NCBI GenBank assembly: GCA_965644315.1
Contig: CBFFRQ010000089.1
Location: 830,768 to 894,767 of the forward strand
Source: Caecitellus pseudoparvulus
Taxonomy: Eukaryota; Bigyra: Bicosoecida
DNA: 64,000 bases
Direction: 5' to 3'
The notes below the pieces were generated by a model. It did no database searches and was not told the origin of the DNA. It worked only from the letters and a program-made list of their open reading frames with translations. Numbering within the stretch: the stretch's first letter is position 1; each line of letters starts with the position of its first letter. The position numbers and the translations under genes are program-made. This document shows, one piece after another, positions 42,687-54,630 of the stretch.

Positions 42687-43278
42687 TGCTGCTGCAGGTG
42701 CTGGGGGGTGGAGGCTTGAGGGCCAGTCGTTCAGAGCGTTGGTTCATTCATGGTCTGGCAAATGCACGTGCAACGGTGGCGGTGCACATGCCACGTGGGC
42801 TGTGCTGGTCCTGTGGACCACAGAGGGGGACTCGCCGCAGTGCACTTACTCTGCCGCACCACAACGAAGCTTCCACTCAATCCACACCCGCCTGAGGCTG
42901 CGTGCAGAGCCAGTTGAGGTGGCTTGCATGAGCTCAGCGACGCCCGCGCCACACCACCAGTGTCGGTTGCGCCCAAGCATGTGAGTGAAAGCTTCGTTGC
43001 CTGAGGGGTTGTAGCGTGCAGCGAGGGCTGTGCTGCTTGTGAATGTTGTAGTCAGATGGGGGGGGCGTCATGCAGCTGTGCAGTGCTGTGCGCGCAGACA
43101 ACGGCTGCCTTGAGCAGGGGGCGGGAGGAGTGCGGCTTTTGCAGCACCTCCGAACAGTGCCTCACCCCTGCTCTGGTGTGTCTGGCGACTGGGCAGAGAA
43201 CAACTGGGGAGGGGGTGTCCTCATGTCACTGTGTTGTTCATGGTGTTTTTGCTCCGCCCCCTGCGCAGACCTGCAGCC
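42687..43278. other. Intergenic, no feature seen
   Basis: These 592 nt precede ARS2 and probably contain the upstream gene's 3' UTR plus the ARS2 promoter and 5' UTR. An open frame in phase with ARS2 exists but its translation is Cys/His-rich noise. No RNA gene or repeat was recognised. Confidence 0.45.
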
Positions 43279-46200
43279 ATGGCGTCAGGAGAGCGAGTGG
43301 ACGAGTTTGGCAGGTGAGCAAGCCGGCGAAGTGCGCAGCCTGTACACACCACTGCACAAGCATGGTCGCGCTGCCACCCAGGGTAATTCCTGCCTCTGCA
43401 ACTCCAAGTGCGGATGCTGTCATCCCTGCTTCGGCCCCCGGACAGGGCTCTGCGCCCGCTCCTGAGCAAGAGCACTACCGTGGTGACGCTGGTGCAGTGC
43501 CGGCTGAGCGGGAGGGTGGCAGTGACCGACGCGGTGGTGGGCCAGCGTACCCCCGCCCAGAGCGAAGCATGCCGCCCCGCGGCCGGCGGTCCATTGAGCC
43601 TGCATGGGCAACACGGGGCCGCTCCCGCTCGCCGCCGCGCGGCCGCATGGACCGCGGACCGCCGCCCGGCCGAGGCGGTGGCGGGCGGTGGGACCAGGCA
43701 CCCCCCTCTCACCACCACCAGCATGCGCCCCGGCACCACCACGACAGGCGTGACTCGCGAGGCCCCCCTCGTCGCAGCCGCTCACCGCCCTCCCGTGGGT
43801 CGCCCCCGCCTCAGCCAGCACACTACCCTGGCGACTTGAAGCTGGGTGCTGCTGCGGTGGTGGGGGTGGAGGAGCCCCCCCTCGGCGCACCTGACGCGGG
43901 TGGCGTGCGGCACCCGTGGGTGGAGGGTGTGTCGGGTGGCGCCCCTGGCGGGCAGCACCCGCCCCCCCCACCGCCTCCTGCAGACTACGCTGCCTGGGCA
44001 GCGCAGCAGCCGACAGGGTCTGATCGCGCCACGCTGGAGACTGGGTACAAGGAGTACATTGCCCAGTACGAGCGGCAGATGGCGCACAGCTTCTTCCTGG
44101 AGCACAGGCACCACCCGTGGTTCCGGGCGGGCTACGACCCCGTGCTTCTGTTGGCCCAGCAGCAGGAGGCTGCTGAGGCTGCCGCGGCAGGGCTGGAGAC
44201 GCTGCAGGCACGAGTGCAGGGGGAAGGCGGCCTGGCGGCCCTCATCCCAGAGCCCAAGAAGCTGAACCCTGCAGACGTCTTCAGTGCCGGCAGCGGCAAG
44301 GCGGACGGCGCCGCCGGCGGCAGCTTCTGGGGAGACCGTAGCCGCCTGCTGAAGGTCGTCTCCGTGCCGAGCTTCGTGGACCCTGACGATGTCCTGGACG
44401 CAGTGGCCGCCGTGACGGAGCAGGCGCGCGCCAAGGCACAGGAGAGCGCCGAGTTCGCGGTGGCGTCCGCTGGTGGGGCAGAGGAGGGGGCGGTGTCTGC
44501 AGCTGCGCGCCTGGCTGAGGCCGCCCTGGCCAGCACGCTGCCGCCAGTGGCCATCCACGCAGGGAACCCTGCCCGCGGCATGGGCCGCGGCGACATCCGC
44601 CGCACCTACCACGCGTGGGTGGAGTTCCCCAGCGCCGAGGCCGCCAAGGCCACCCTGTCTGCTCTGTCCACAGACCGCACGATGCCGGTGCCCCTCACGC
44701 GCCACGCCAGCCTGGACAGCGCCACGCTGCTCGCGACGCAGAAGGCCCGTGCCGAGGCCTTCCTCGCCACAGTGTGCAGTGAGGTGGGTGCCGAGGCGGG
44801 CATGGCAGACGTCGCGGCACGGCGGCAGCGGGGGCAGGGCTTGCTGGACGACTATGGTCGGCCCGTGCGAGGCGCTGCCGACGCGTGGGACGGCGACCGC
44901 AGGGCCTACGAGGACGAGTTGGCGCGAGAACGCAAGTTCGGCAAGCTCGTCACCGCCCGTATCACGGAGCTGGCTGGGGCTGACGCCGTGCTGGCCCTCA
45001 CCTCCCGCCTGTCCTTGAAGGACTCTAGCCTGCCTGGCGCCATTCTGGGCGGGGCCAGCGAAGTGTGGGGCCTGCTGGGCGCGGCGGCAGAGGCTGCTGC
45101 CCTGAGCAGTGGCGCCACTGGCTGGCACAAGCTGCCCGACGTGCCGCCGCCGCCCACCGCCGTGGCCAGCGTGAGTGTCAAGCTGGCGCCCATCGGGGCT
45201 CCCGCACAGCGGTTCCTGCCGTACGCTGCGTCGCACGAGGGCGTCGTAGCACGGGACACCCAAGCAGCCACGGCCCTGGCCCGTGCGCTGGACATTGAGC
45301 GGGGACTGTCCCCCATGCCCCAGATGCAGGGCGTGCAGGCGACACCGACGGGAGGAGCGGCTGAGGCGGTGGAGGAGGACAGCGACGAGGAGGAGGGCGC
45401 GGTGGCTGAATCCCCCGCCGCTGCTGCCGCCACCGTCACCGACGCTGCCGCGTTCAAACTCGTCACCTCTTCTGCGTGGCTGACCAGCGCGCCCACTCAG
45501 GTGGACGCCTGGCTGGCCACTGCCGCCCCTGCCACCACCCTGCAGCGCCTGGACGCCATCATCCTGTACCTGTCCTGGGTGCACCAGTACCACTGGTACG
45601 CCGGCCTGCAGTGCCGGGGGCTGGGTGACTGGATGCAGGTGGGCTCGGACACCCTGCAACCCCGCGTCGTGGCTGACGCCTCCATCGCACCCTCCACGCC
45701 TGCAGTGTCCAAGGCTGCAGCGAGTGGGGACGTCGTGGTGGGGGGCGACGCCCCAGCAGCCGCCAGCCAGCCAGCAGCAGAGGGGGGTGAGGGTGACGAC
45801 ACCGTAGTGCTGGAGCAGGGCGGCGCCAAGGAGAAAGACGCCGACGAAGAGGAGGACGAGGAGGGCGCAGGCAGCGACAAGGACGAGGAGGGCGCAGGAG
45901 CGACCAAGGTGGAGGTGGAGTTCGTGGCCCTGGATGCTCTGCCCAGCAGCGCCTGTGGCGCCGTGTGCACGCTGGGCAAGTCCAGCGCCCACAAGCGCAT
46001 GCTGGCCACGGACAGGGCCGTGCTGGGGTACCTGCTGCGCCTGCGCACGGCTCGTCGGCGCGGGGCAGTGGCGCTGGGCGTGCCGCTGTGCAAGGTGTTC
46101 CAGGTGGAGGAGAAGGCGCTGCACCTGGGGCAGATGACGGCGCGGGCCAACCACAACCCTGCGACGGCAGATACGGCCGCCGCCGACCTGACCCTGGACC

Positions 46201-47006
46201 CCATGGCGTTCCCCCTCCTCCCTGATGACATGGCTCGTGACGTGAACTTTGGGCAGCGGGTGGTGGGCGTGCCTGGCGTGCGGGCGCGGGCAGAGGCCGT
46301 CTCCTCTGTCGTGACGGCGGTGTTGGAGGCACTGGGGCAGGACGAGCTGCTGGCTGCCTGGTACGACTCGGTGACGACGCCCGAGGGCGAGCCTGACGAG
46401 CACGGCAAGGTGTTTGTGCGGTGCCTGCTGGGCAAGAAGAAGCTCTTCCAGGACCGCGCATTTGCCGTGAAGCACTTGAAGAAGAAGCAGGCAGAGGCGG
46501 TGGAGGCCGCCACGGTGCAGGCCACCGCCACCCTGGCGCGGGCAGTGCAGTTGCGCGTGGCTGACGCGTTCATGTGGAGCCTGTTTGCCAGTGACACGGC
46601 ACGAGTCGCCCGCAGCCTGCCTGTGAACGCGGGGCCAGCTCGGGCGCTCGACGTGGCGGTGGGCGGTCTCTCCGCCCGCAAGGCGCCTGGGGCACATGGA
46701 GGGGGGGGGCACTCCGGGCCCAGGCAGCGCGGCGGGCGCCACGAGCGGGGCATGCCGCCTCACCGCCCCACCTCCCACGGGCGTGGCGGCGGGCACCCCA
46801 TGGGCGGCGGGCGGTCCTACGGCCCACCGCCACACATGGGCGGAGGCCCACGCAGCCACAGTCGAGGCCGGCGTGCGTACATTGACCCAGACGCGGGCCT
46901 GTCCCGTGCCGGCCCCGTGCCTGGTGCTAGCCGCCTCATGCAGGGCGCCGTGGGCGTGCGTGCGCCCAGCTACGGCCGCTCCCACGTCAGCTACGACGAC
47001 ATCTGA
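43279..47006 (+). CDS. SERRATE/ARS2-like RNA effector protein
   Basis: ARS2/SERRATE links the nuclear cap-binding complex to RNA decay, 3'-end formation and microRNA processing. I start at the ATG at 43279 (GCCATGGCG); exon 1 (43279-43313) encodes MASGERVDEFG and joins exon 2 (43382-47006) across a 68-nt intron, giving 1,219 aa. An Arg/Ser/Pro/Gly-rich head (RGRSRSPPRGRMDRGPPPGR) leads into the Ars2 N-terminal signature YKEYIAQYERQMAHSFFLEH followed by HPWFRAGYDP near 233. An RRM-like segment includes RRTYHAWVEFPSAEAAKATL. The core helix LDAIILYLSWVHQYHWYAGL lies near 734. The region equivalent to the ARS2 zinc finger, VFVRCLLGKKKLFQDRAFAV then KHLKKKQAEAVE, keeps the GKK and KH parts but only one Cys. 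The tail is Gly/Arg/His-rich, as in animal ARS2. The call is good. Confidence 0.85.
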
Positions 47007-47040
47007 GCCTGCCCCCGAGACCCAATGCATTGCGGCTGCC

Positions 47041-48421
47041 TCATGCCTCCCCCGCCTCGGCCAGGAACGCCTTCACCGCCGCCAGCCCCGCCGCCCGGGG
47101 CGTGAGCAGGCCTGCTTCCAGGGCCCCTGCGGCGGCGGCCTGGCTGGCCTTGGCGGCAGGGCTGCGGTCGAACGCGTAGGTGAGCAGGGCGTGGGCATTG
47201 GACACGGCCCAGGCACTGGCCTGGGCCTGCCTGCGCGTCTGCAGCAGGCCAGACGCCGCCGCCACGCGCCAGAAGTCGCTCACTGTGCCCCACACCTCAT
47301 GCACGCCGGAGCCCTCCAGTGACGAACACTGCATGGCGCGCTGCTTCCACTGGGGGTGCTTCCTGCGGGAGAGGTTGAAGGCGCGGCGCACCTCTGCCGT
47401 CGCGTGTGCGGCTGCCGCCGCCAGGGGGCCGTCTGCCTTGTTCACCACCACCGCATCCGCCACCTCCATGATACCCTTCTTCACGCCCTGCAACTCGTCA
47501 CCGCCTGCAGGCGGCACCACCAGCGCCAGCATGTCCACCGTGCCGTCCACCGCCACTTCCGACTGCCCCAAGCCCACCGTCTCCACCAGCACCACGTCGT
47601 ACCCCGCCGCCTCGCACAGCAACACCACGTCATTCGTGTGCTCCGCCACTCCTCCCAGCGCGCCCCGTGTCGGGGCAGGGCGCACGAAGGCGTTCGGGTG
47701 CCGGGACAACTCTGTCATGCGTGTCTTGTCTCCCAGGATGCTGCCGCCGTGCCGGGTGGAGCTGGGGTCCACAGCGATGACTGCTACACGCCACCCCCCT
47801 TCTGCGAGCTGCGTGCCCAGCGCCTCGATGAATGTGCTCTTGCCGGCGCCAGGCGGGCCGGCGATGCCCACACGCAGGGACCGAGTGGGCTTCGTGCTGG
47901 GCTGCATGCCTTCTCCTGTGCTGAGGCACCCCCATGCTGCTGCCGGGTCGTAGTGTGGGTCAGAGGCGTCCACGCTGTACGCGCTTGAGCTGGCGGCGCT
48001 CTGACGCAGCGCGGCCAGGCTGCTCTCCTCCTCGCCCACGTCTTGCGAGCGGCGCACCGCCAGGACCTGGTCCAGCAGCAGCTGTGCCTGGAACTTGTGC
48101 TCTGCCTTGGCGCTCTCCACTGCAATCGGGCGAGAGGGCGGCGTGTGCCAGGCACTGGCGTGGTGTGCTGTGCGGAAAATGAAGACTCGTACCCAGCGTG
48201 ATGGCGCGGCTCAAACTCGTCCGGTGGCCAGAGAGCAGCCCGTCTGCCAGCTTCCGTGTGGAGTCCCACATGTCACCTTCCATGCTGCTCATGCATCTCG
48301 CCGGCAATGCTCGGGGCGCGATGCCTGCAACATGACAAGCAGTGCTGCTGCCTGCGCTCACTCGCCGCAAGAAGGCCCGTGCCCCGACGGCTGCTGTCGC
48401 TGTTGCCACGTTGCGCAGCAT
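47041..48421 (-). CDS. MMAA: MMAA-like G3E GTPase, chaperone of methylmalonyl-CoA mutase
   Basis: MMAA (ArgK/MeaB family) uses GTP to protect and reload B12-dependent methylmalonyl-CoA mutase in mitochondria. Two exons (48421-48193, 48119-47041) give 435 aa, close to the 418 aa of human MMAA; the intron is 73 nt (donor GTACGA). The N-terminus ([20 protein letters not shown]) is a good mitochondrial presequence. The splice joins LSRAITL to VESAKAEHK, matching the family's AITLVES. The P-loop [18 protein letters not shown] lies near 164. Other family motifs are [56 protein letters not shown] and VVNKADG. The end ([18 protein letters not shown]) matches the dimer arm. It implies this organism uses cobalamin-dependent propionate metabolism. 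It is convergent with ARS2 (34-nt gap). Confidence 0.95.
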
Positions 48422-48608
48422 GGCACCAGTCCTGGAGTTGTTGCTCAATAGTGCAAGTATGTAGGTGCTCGGGCAGCTAAGCCATTTAGATTCAAATTTG
48501 GAGCGATGAGCGTGAAAGATGTAAAGAGTAGTGTTGAGCAGGCGACTTGAGGGGTTGAAGGTTGCTGAATCCAACGCCGTCTGGCTGGACAGGACTTTGT
48601 GCATTCAC

Positions 48609-50698
48609 TCATCGCGCCGGTGCCGCGAGGATGCGCAGCAGTCCCGGGTGGATCTCCCCCTGCACGATGGTGTCAGGGACTGTGTTGCCGTCCACAGTCA
48701 CCCAGTGCCCGCCGCGGTCCGTGGCGCCCTTGTCGGGGCAGCATGTGCAGCAGGCGGCGCAGCAGCAGAGCTGCTCGTACGAGCCACACTCGATGCGGAA
48801 AGCCCGCGCTCGGACCGTCTGGATGCGCCCCGCACAGGGCGTGGTGAGGTGCCCCCCCGCCTCGTCCAGCCCCAGCAGGAACGGCGCCGACTCGCAGAAG
48901 CAAGTGGGAGGCAAGTGCTGCATGTGCCAGACGCCGTCAGCCAGCGTGCTGTCCGGGGCGATGTTGATGTCGTAGCTGATGAAGGGCACCTTGGCGATGG
49001 AGACGAGGCTCGTCCGGTCGGCGTCTGCGACCAGGCTCTTCCAGTCGCCCTGCAGCGGCGCACCGGCGGCTCCGTAGCGCAGAGCAGGGCCAGATGCCGT
49101 AGCCGGCGGCGCCGCGCCAAGCCCCGCGCGGTGCACGGACGGGTGGTCTTCCGACATGAACGCGCCAGGCGCCAGGTCAGGCAAGGCGGCGGGGGAGAGA
49201 CGTCTCTCTGCCGCCTCCTCAGCCAGTCGAGCGTGCGTGGGGGTGGGCGAGGGGGTGTCGTCCTCAGGCACGTACCAGACCCGGCCCCCGTACGACCGCG
49301 ACCACAGCGTGCGGATGATGCCCTGGGCCGTGAAGCGCTCTGCTCCCAGCCACCGCATGGACTCTGACTCGATGTCAATGTCGTTGTACATGCCGTACTG
49401 CACGGCAAGCAGGCAGTACACACGGCGCCATCCAGGTCCTTGCAGCGCGCCCTCTGCCAAGTGGGGCGCGGTCTCACCCTCCTTGTCAGCCGCACTGCCT
49501 GCTTCCTCTGGCCCACCTGGGGCGGTGTCCAGTGACACGTCGTGGGCGGCGGTGGCAGGGGCTGCCTCGCCTGCGCCCTTGGCAGCGCCACTTGCGGCAG
49601 GTTCGTCAGCCTTGCCATCCTGGGTGGTGTACGTGACGCTGGCAATGTCGTACCAGTGCGGGCGCGAGCGAACTGTGAGGAAGCACGCGCCCACTGGCCC
49701 AAACACCTCCCCTGCCGTGTAGCAGAGGGAGCGCGACACGCCGTTGCCAGAGCCGCCCGGCAGCACGCCCACGTCCAGCTGTGTCCGCACAGTCTGCCAG
49801 TCATCGCGGCCCAGCAGGCCGTTGACCACTTCGAACAGCACGCCATCTCCGCCAGCCGCGATGATGGCGCTGTAGGCGCCTGTGTCCAGGCCAGCGGCCA
49901 GGTCTGCGGCGTGTGTTGCCGAGGTGGTCGCCACCGGTACTGGCGTGACGTGGCTCTGCCGCATCATGGGCTCCCACACATCGCGGTACAGCGCATGGGA
50001 CAGACCCTTGCCAGAGGCGGCACTGAGCACCACCAGCCAGGGCCTATGTGGCAGGGGCGACACCAGGCCTGCGTGTGACGGGTGCAGGGGGGGCAGAGAA
50101 GAGGTAGGTGTGGCGTCGCCCTGCAGCAGGGGCAGACCTTGCGCCAGGCGTGTGATGGTGGCGGCCCACAGGGTCATGACATGGACAGGCGTGATGGGTT
50201 CCTCGTCACTGGCGTCCGCAGAGGGCTCCTCAGGCGCCGCCAGGGCCAGCGAGACGGGCGCATGCTGCCGGGCTCCAACCGTCGCACCGCCGTGGCCAGC
50301 CTTGCTGTCGCAACAGGCGGAGGCGACGGGGAGGTACTGGTGCACCACTAAGCAGCAGGGATCTCCTTCCAGCGTCGCGCCCACGACGTCCTCCAAGCGC
50401 ACAGTCGTGAGCAGGGCCTCTGTGCGTGGCGGCGTGGCGGATGGGGTGTTGCAGGGGCACTGCACTTGCAAGTGCTGGGCCAGCTTACCTCCCCCCTGCA
50501 CCGTGATGCAGTGCCCGATCAAGGACACAGTGACTTCCTGGCCTTGGTATGTTCCACGGGATGACAGACTTGGGTGCTGCGTGGACGGGTCGCATTCGGT
50601 GCAAGCGCCCCGCGCATCGCAGTGCTGTGTGGAAGACACACCTGACCACCTGAGCCTGCGGCCTGCACCAGAGGCTTGCTGCTGCCGTCCTCTGCCAT
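48609..50698 (-). CDS. Sphingosine kinase-like lipid kinase (DAGK catalytic family)
   Basis: Sphingosine kinases make sphingosine-1-phosphate at membranes. Exons 50698-50642 and 50537-48609 (104-nt intron, donor GTGTGT) give 661 aa, starting MAEDGSSKPL. The N-terminal domain (EVTVSLIGHCITVQGGGKL, EDVVGATLEGDPCCLVVHQY) resembles that of sphingosine and ceramide kinases. Catalytic motifs: WLVVLSAASGKGLSHALYRD near 186 (the usual NPxSGKG has Ser-Ala instead of Asn-Pro); AIIAAGGDGVLFEVVNGLLG near 242 with the GGDG loop; and VGVLPGGSGNGVSRSL near 276. An Ala/Glu-rich insertion of about 60 residues follows, then ADEE-type linkers and the C-terminal lobe to residue 661. The final part contains the cluster CCCAACCTCC, a possible palmitoylation site. 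Ceramide kinase is the main alternative. Confidence 0.85.
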
Positions 50699-51012
50699 GG
50701 CGAAGGCTTGGACTGCGAAGCCCAGTATGGGCGCAAAAGGACACTTTTGCACATGAGCGCCCGCGAGCTGCGTGGCGTACCAGTGGGGATGACGCTTGGC
50801 GCAGGAATTTGGCAGGGCAGGCGGATGCCAAGCGCTGCGCGGAATTTGAGCTCCATTCACTGCGCCGAGCGCCCTCGCCCACAGCTGCAGGGTGGGCAAT
50901 TTCCACAGGCCGCCACCTCCACACCTCACAGGGAGGCGAAGGTTACCTGCGAGACTGCTTTGGAGCAGTGTCACGGCCGGTGCGGCCCCTTTCTCGGCAC
51001 ACCATCATCAGC
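50699..51012. promoter_or_regulatory. Divergent intergenic region between the lipid kinase and coatomer gamma
   Basis: These 314 nt lie between two divergent start codons and should carry both promoters. No TATA box, repeat or RNA gene was recognised. Confidence 0.35.
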
Positions 51013-54000
51013 ATGGCAGCCGATGGCGAGTACGGCGATGCACGAGACAGGCGGTACAAGGAGGACGATGAAGGTGTGTGCCTTGCAGACTGTCAGACGT
51101 GTGAAATGCCGCACGTACCCTGACGCTCCCGCTGGCGCAGAGCTGAACCCCTTCGCGAACCTGAGCAAGACCGCTGTGCTGCAGCAGGCGCGGGTGTTTC
51201 ACGACGCCTCTTTCGTGCGGCAGCACCCCAAGCGCTGCTGCATGCTGCTGACCAAGCTGCTGTACCTGCTGGCGCAAGGCGAGACCTTCCTCGCCTCTGA
51301 GACTGCAGACGTCTTCTTCGGCGTCACAAAGCTGTTCCAGTCGGAGGATGTGCGTGGGCCGCGGCGGGAGCGGCAGTGAAACGCGTGCACGGCACCAGCG
51401 CACGTCACGTGGCAGTGCGCACTGCACACGCGCCGCGCACCTTGCACAGGGCAACCTCCGACGCATGGTGTACCTGTTCTTGAAGGCCGTCGTGGAGTCC
51501 ACTGACTCGGGCGACGTGCGTGGCGATGCTGCGGCGAGCCGCCCAAGCACTGGCGCATGCCTCGCCGCCCACCCGCTGCACAGGTCATCATCGTGGTGCA
51601 GTCCCTGGTGAAGGACATGAACAGCGACAAGGACCTGTTCAAGGCCAACGCCATCCGCACCCTGGCCAAGATCGTGGACAGCAGCATGCTGGCGCAGATC
51701 GACCGCTACATTCGCCAGGCCATGGTGGACCCCAACCCCATCGTGGCGTCCTCAGCCCTCATGGCAGGCCTGCACCTGGTGTCCACCGCCCCCGACGTCG
51801 TGCGCCGGTGGGTGTCCGAGGTCAACACGGCCCTGTCCCGGGGCAGCGGCCGCATGGTGGAGTTCCACGCCCTGGCCCTCCTGCACCGCCTGCGCGCCTC
51901 CGACCCCCACGCCATCGTGCGCCTGACCTCCACACTGCGCAAGCAGAGCCTGCCCAGCCCCATGGCCCGCTGCCTGCTCATCCGCTACACCTCCAAGCTC
52001 CTGCAGAACGGCGGCACGGACGCAGCTGAGGCGTACGCCTTCCTGGAGAAGTGCCTGCGGGACAAGTCGGAGATGGTCATTCTGGAGGCGGCGCGCGCCA
52101 TGTGCCACCTGCCCGGCGCCTCGGCCAGCGACCTCGCCCCCGCCATCACCGTCCTGCACATGTTCCTGGCCCTGCCCAAGAGCGTCATGCGCTTCTCGGC
52201 AGTCAAGACCCTCAGCACCCTGGCGCACACGGCACCCCTCGTCGTCGCGCGCTGCAACGACGAACTGGAAGCCCTCATCTCAGACAACAACCGCACCATC
52301 GCGACGCTGGCCATCACGACGCTGCTGAAGACGGGCGCCGCCAGCCGAGTCGAGGCGCTGGTGCGGCAGGTGGGCAAGTTCATGGCGGACATTGGCGACG
52401 AGTTCAAGAAGGTCGTCGTGCGCGCCGTGCACGACCTCATCCTGCGCCTGCCCGACAAGGCCTCCCTGCTCATCGCCTTCCTCTCCAACGCCCTGCGCGA
52501 CGAGGGCGGCGCCGCGTACAAGGGCGCGATTGTAGACGTGCTGGAGGATGTCATGTCCAAGGTGCCGGCCTGCTGCACGGAGGCGCTCTTCCACCTGTGC
52601 GAGTTCATTGAAGACTGCGAGCACGCCTCCCTCGCAGTGCGCGTGTGCCACCTGATCGGGGACAAGGGCCCCTCCCAGCCCAACGCGGGGGAGTTCGTGC
52701 GCTTCGTGTACAACCGGGTCATCCTGGAGGCAGCCCCCATCCGCGCTGCGGCCATCACAGCCCTTGCCAAGTTTGCCGCCCGTGTGCCCTCCCTGCGCCG
52801 CAGTATCGTCACGCTGCTGCAGCGGGCGCAGCAGGACGACGAGGACGAGGTGCGGGACCGCGCGACGCTGTACCTCACCATCCTCAGCCGCCTGGACGAG
52901 GAGGAGGCTGCCGCGGGGCCCGCCTCCGCCGGCCGCTCCTCTGCCGCTGACGAACTGGCGTCCGTGTCCCGCAGCATCACAGCCGGCACGCTGCCCATGT
53001 CCGTCGCCTCCCTGCAGAAGGCCATGCACATGTACCAGCAACGGCCCTCGCCTGGCCCCCTCACCTTTGACGCCTTGCCCGCTGTGGCGGCCGGCGAAGG
53101 CGAGTGGAGCTACGCCACTGCCATGGCGGCGCCCTCCTCGCAGCCCACTGCCCCCGCCGCAAAGGGGGATGCCGGATCCACCTCTGCAACCTCCCCTGGT
53201 GGCCGTGCAGGCGGGCCGGCTGCGTCGGCTGGCGCACAAGCACCTTCCTCTGCCGAGGCCTTGTACGCCATCCCAGAGTTCGCCGGGTACGGCGCCCTCT
53301 TCAAGTCCTCGCCACCTGCGCCGCTCACCGAGACGGAACAGGAGTACGTCGTGCACGTCACCAAGCACGTGTTCGAGGAACACATTGTCCTGGACTTTAC
53401 CGTCAAGAACACCCTCGCCGACGTGCGCCTGGAGCAGGTGACGGTGAACCTGCAGCCTGCCTCGCCCGAGCTGCTGGCAGTGTGGCAGCAAACCGGCAGC
53501 GTCGGCGCCTCTGTCGCCGTTGCTGGGAAGGAAGCCCATGCGTACGTCGCCCTGCAACGCAACGCTGCAGCGGGCTTCCCCAGCGGCACCTTTGAAGCCG
53601 CGCTCAGCTTCACGGCAGTGGACGTGGACCCCGCCACCGGGGAGGCTGATGGAGAGGGCTTCCCAGACGAGTACCCCCTGGAGCCCGTCACCATTGCCAC
53701 GGGAGACTACATGCGCCCTGCCGTCGTCAACGGCTTCCGCCCAGCATGGGAAGCGCTGGGCAAGGCAGGTGAAGTCATGGAGAGCTACGCGTTGCCCCTG
53801 CCCACAGTGCCCGAAGCGGTCAAGGCCGTCTTTGCCTCCCTGAACATGGGCCCCTGCGAAGGCACGGGGGACGTCTCCCCCACCTCGGAGAAACACAACG
53901 CATACCTGGCAGGAGTCTTCCTGGGCGGGCACAAGGCGCTGGCCCGCATGCAGGTCACGGCTGCTGGCGGCTCGTGCGTGCTGAAGATCGCTGTGCGCTC

Positions 54001-54046
54001 GGGAAACCCCGACCTCAGCCAGATGATCGCTGATTCAGTTGCTTGA
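51013..54046 (+). CDS. COPG: Coatomer subunit gamma (COPI)
   Basis: Gamma-COP is an adaptor-like subunit of the COPI coat for Golgi and Golgi-to-ER vesicles. Four exons (51013-51073, 51141-51349, 51450-51515, 51584-54046) give 932 aa; introns are 67, 100 and 68 nt (donors GTGTGT, GTGCGT, GTGCGT). Exon 1 is acidic and charged (ADGEYGDARDRRYKEDDE). Exon 2 begins NPFANLSKTAVLQQARVFHD and exon 3 gives LRRMVYLFLKAVVES, both classic gamma-COP. Exon 4 carries the HEAT/adaptin trunk (VQSLVKDMNSDKDLFKANAI, LEDVMSKVPACCTEALFHLC) to about 550, then a Pro/Ser/Ala hinge. The appendage domain begins near ALYAIPEFAGYGALFKSS and ends near 932. Human gamma-COP is 874 aa; the extra length is in the hinge. All regions look intact. 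Confidence 0.96.
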
Positions 54047-54630
54047 TGAGGTGCCACAGCGCGGGGCTTCAATGCTTGCAATGCAATCAACGTGGCTTTT
54101 TTTGTTTGTTTGGGAGTCGATTTCCGCACGTGACAGGCCAGCATACATTTGCTCGGCCACATCAAAAATAGGGGCTTGAGAATGGTTGTTGAAGCTTTGG
54201 CAGGGTGGTGTTGCTAATTAGGTGTGAGCCTTTGCCAAGTTCAGCTGGATCGGGTGTTCAGTGGAGAAGGTTGTTTAGGGTGCGTGTGTGGGCGGATGTG
54301 GCTGTGTGCTTCTTTTGTCTTGCGCTCTTGATTTATCTGTACGGCGGTGTGTGTATTTTCACGTGTGTTTGGGTTGACTTGAGCGGTGGATTGCCCTTTG
54401 AGTGCGCGTGGAATGTGGCGGTCTTGTGCTGCCTTCGCTCGACCAAGCCAGCCAGAAGTCTGCGAGCGCCTGAACTGCCCGCTCCGTTTGGCGCCTCCAC
54501 AATTTGTGTTGAGGATGGGGAATTGGAGACTAGTCTACCGTCTCAGACCTGTGCTCCACCATTGTCTCTCACCTTCCCTGCGCAGGCTGCCTTGCCACGT
54601 GTTGGCGCCGCACAGCGACACTGCCCAACC
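54047..54630. other. Intergenic, no gene recognised
   Basis: These 584 nt separate coatomer gamma from the GT61 start. A T-rich tract (54098-54112) lies shortly after the coatomer stop. The frame of the next gene is open upstream to 54205, but only from a GTG. Its translation gives hydrophobic, Cys-rich sequence unlike the family, so I treat it as 5' UTR. Confidence 0.45.

Noticed and set aside
43056-43278. N-terminal extension of ARS2 in the open frame
   Set aside because: The Cys/His-rich translation is unlike ARS2. A short ATG exon at 43279-43313 plus a 68-nt intron gives a better start.
43782-47030. A 1,082-codon open frame on the minus strand opposite ARS2
   Set aside because: The plus strand encodes ARS2 with recognisable domains. 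The antisense translation is His/Arg/Gln-rich without domains, a normal by-product of high GC and few antisense stops.
54205-54630. N-terminal extension of the GT61 protein
   Set aside because: The frame starts at GTG and encodes an unlikely Cys/hydrophobic sequence, while the ATG at 54631 opens a standard signal peptide.
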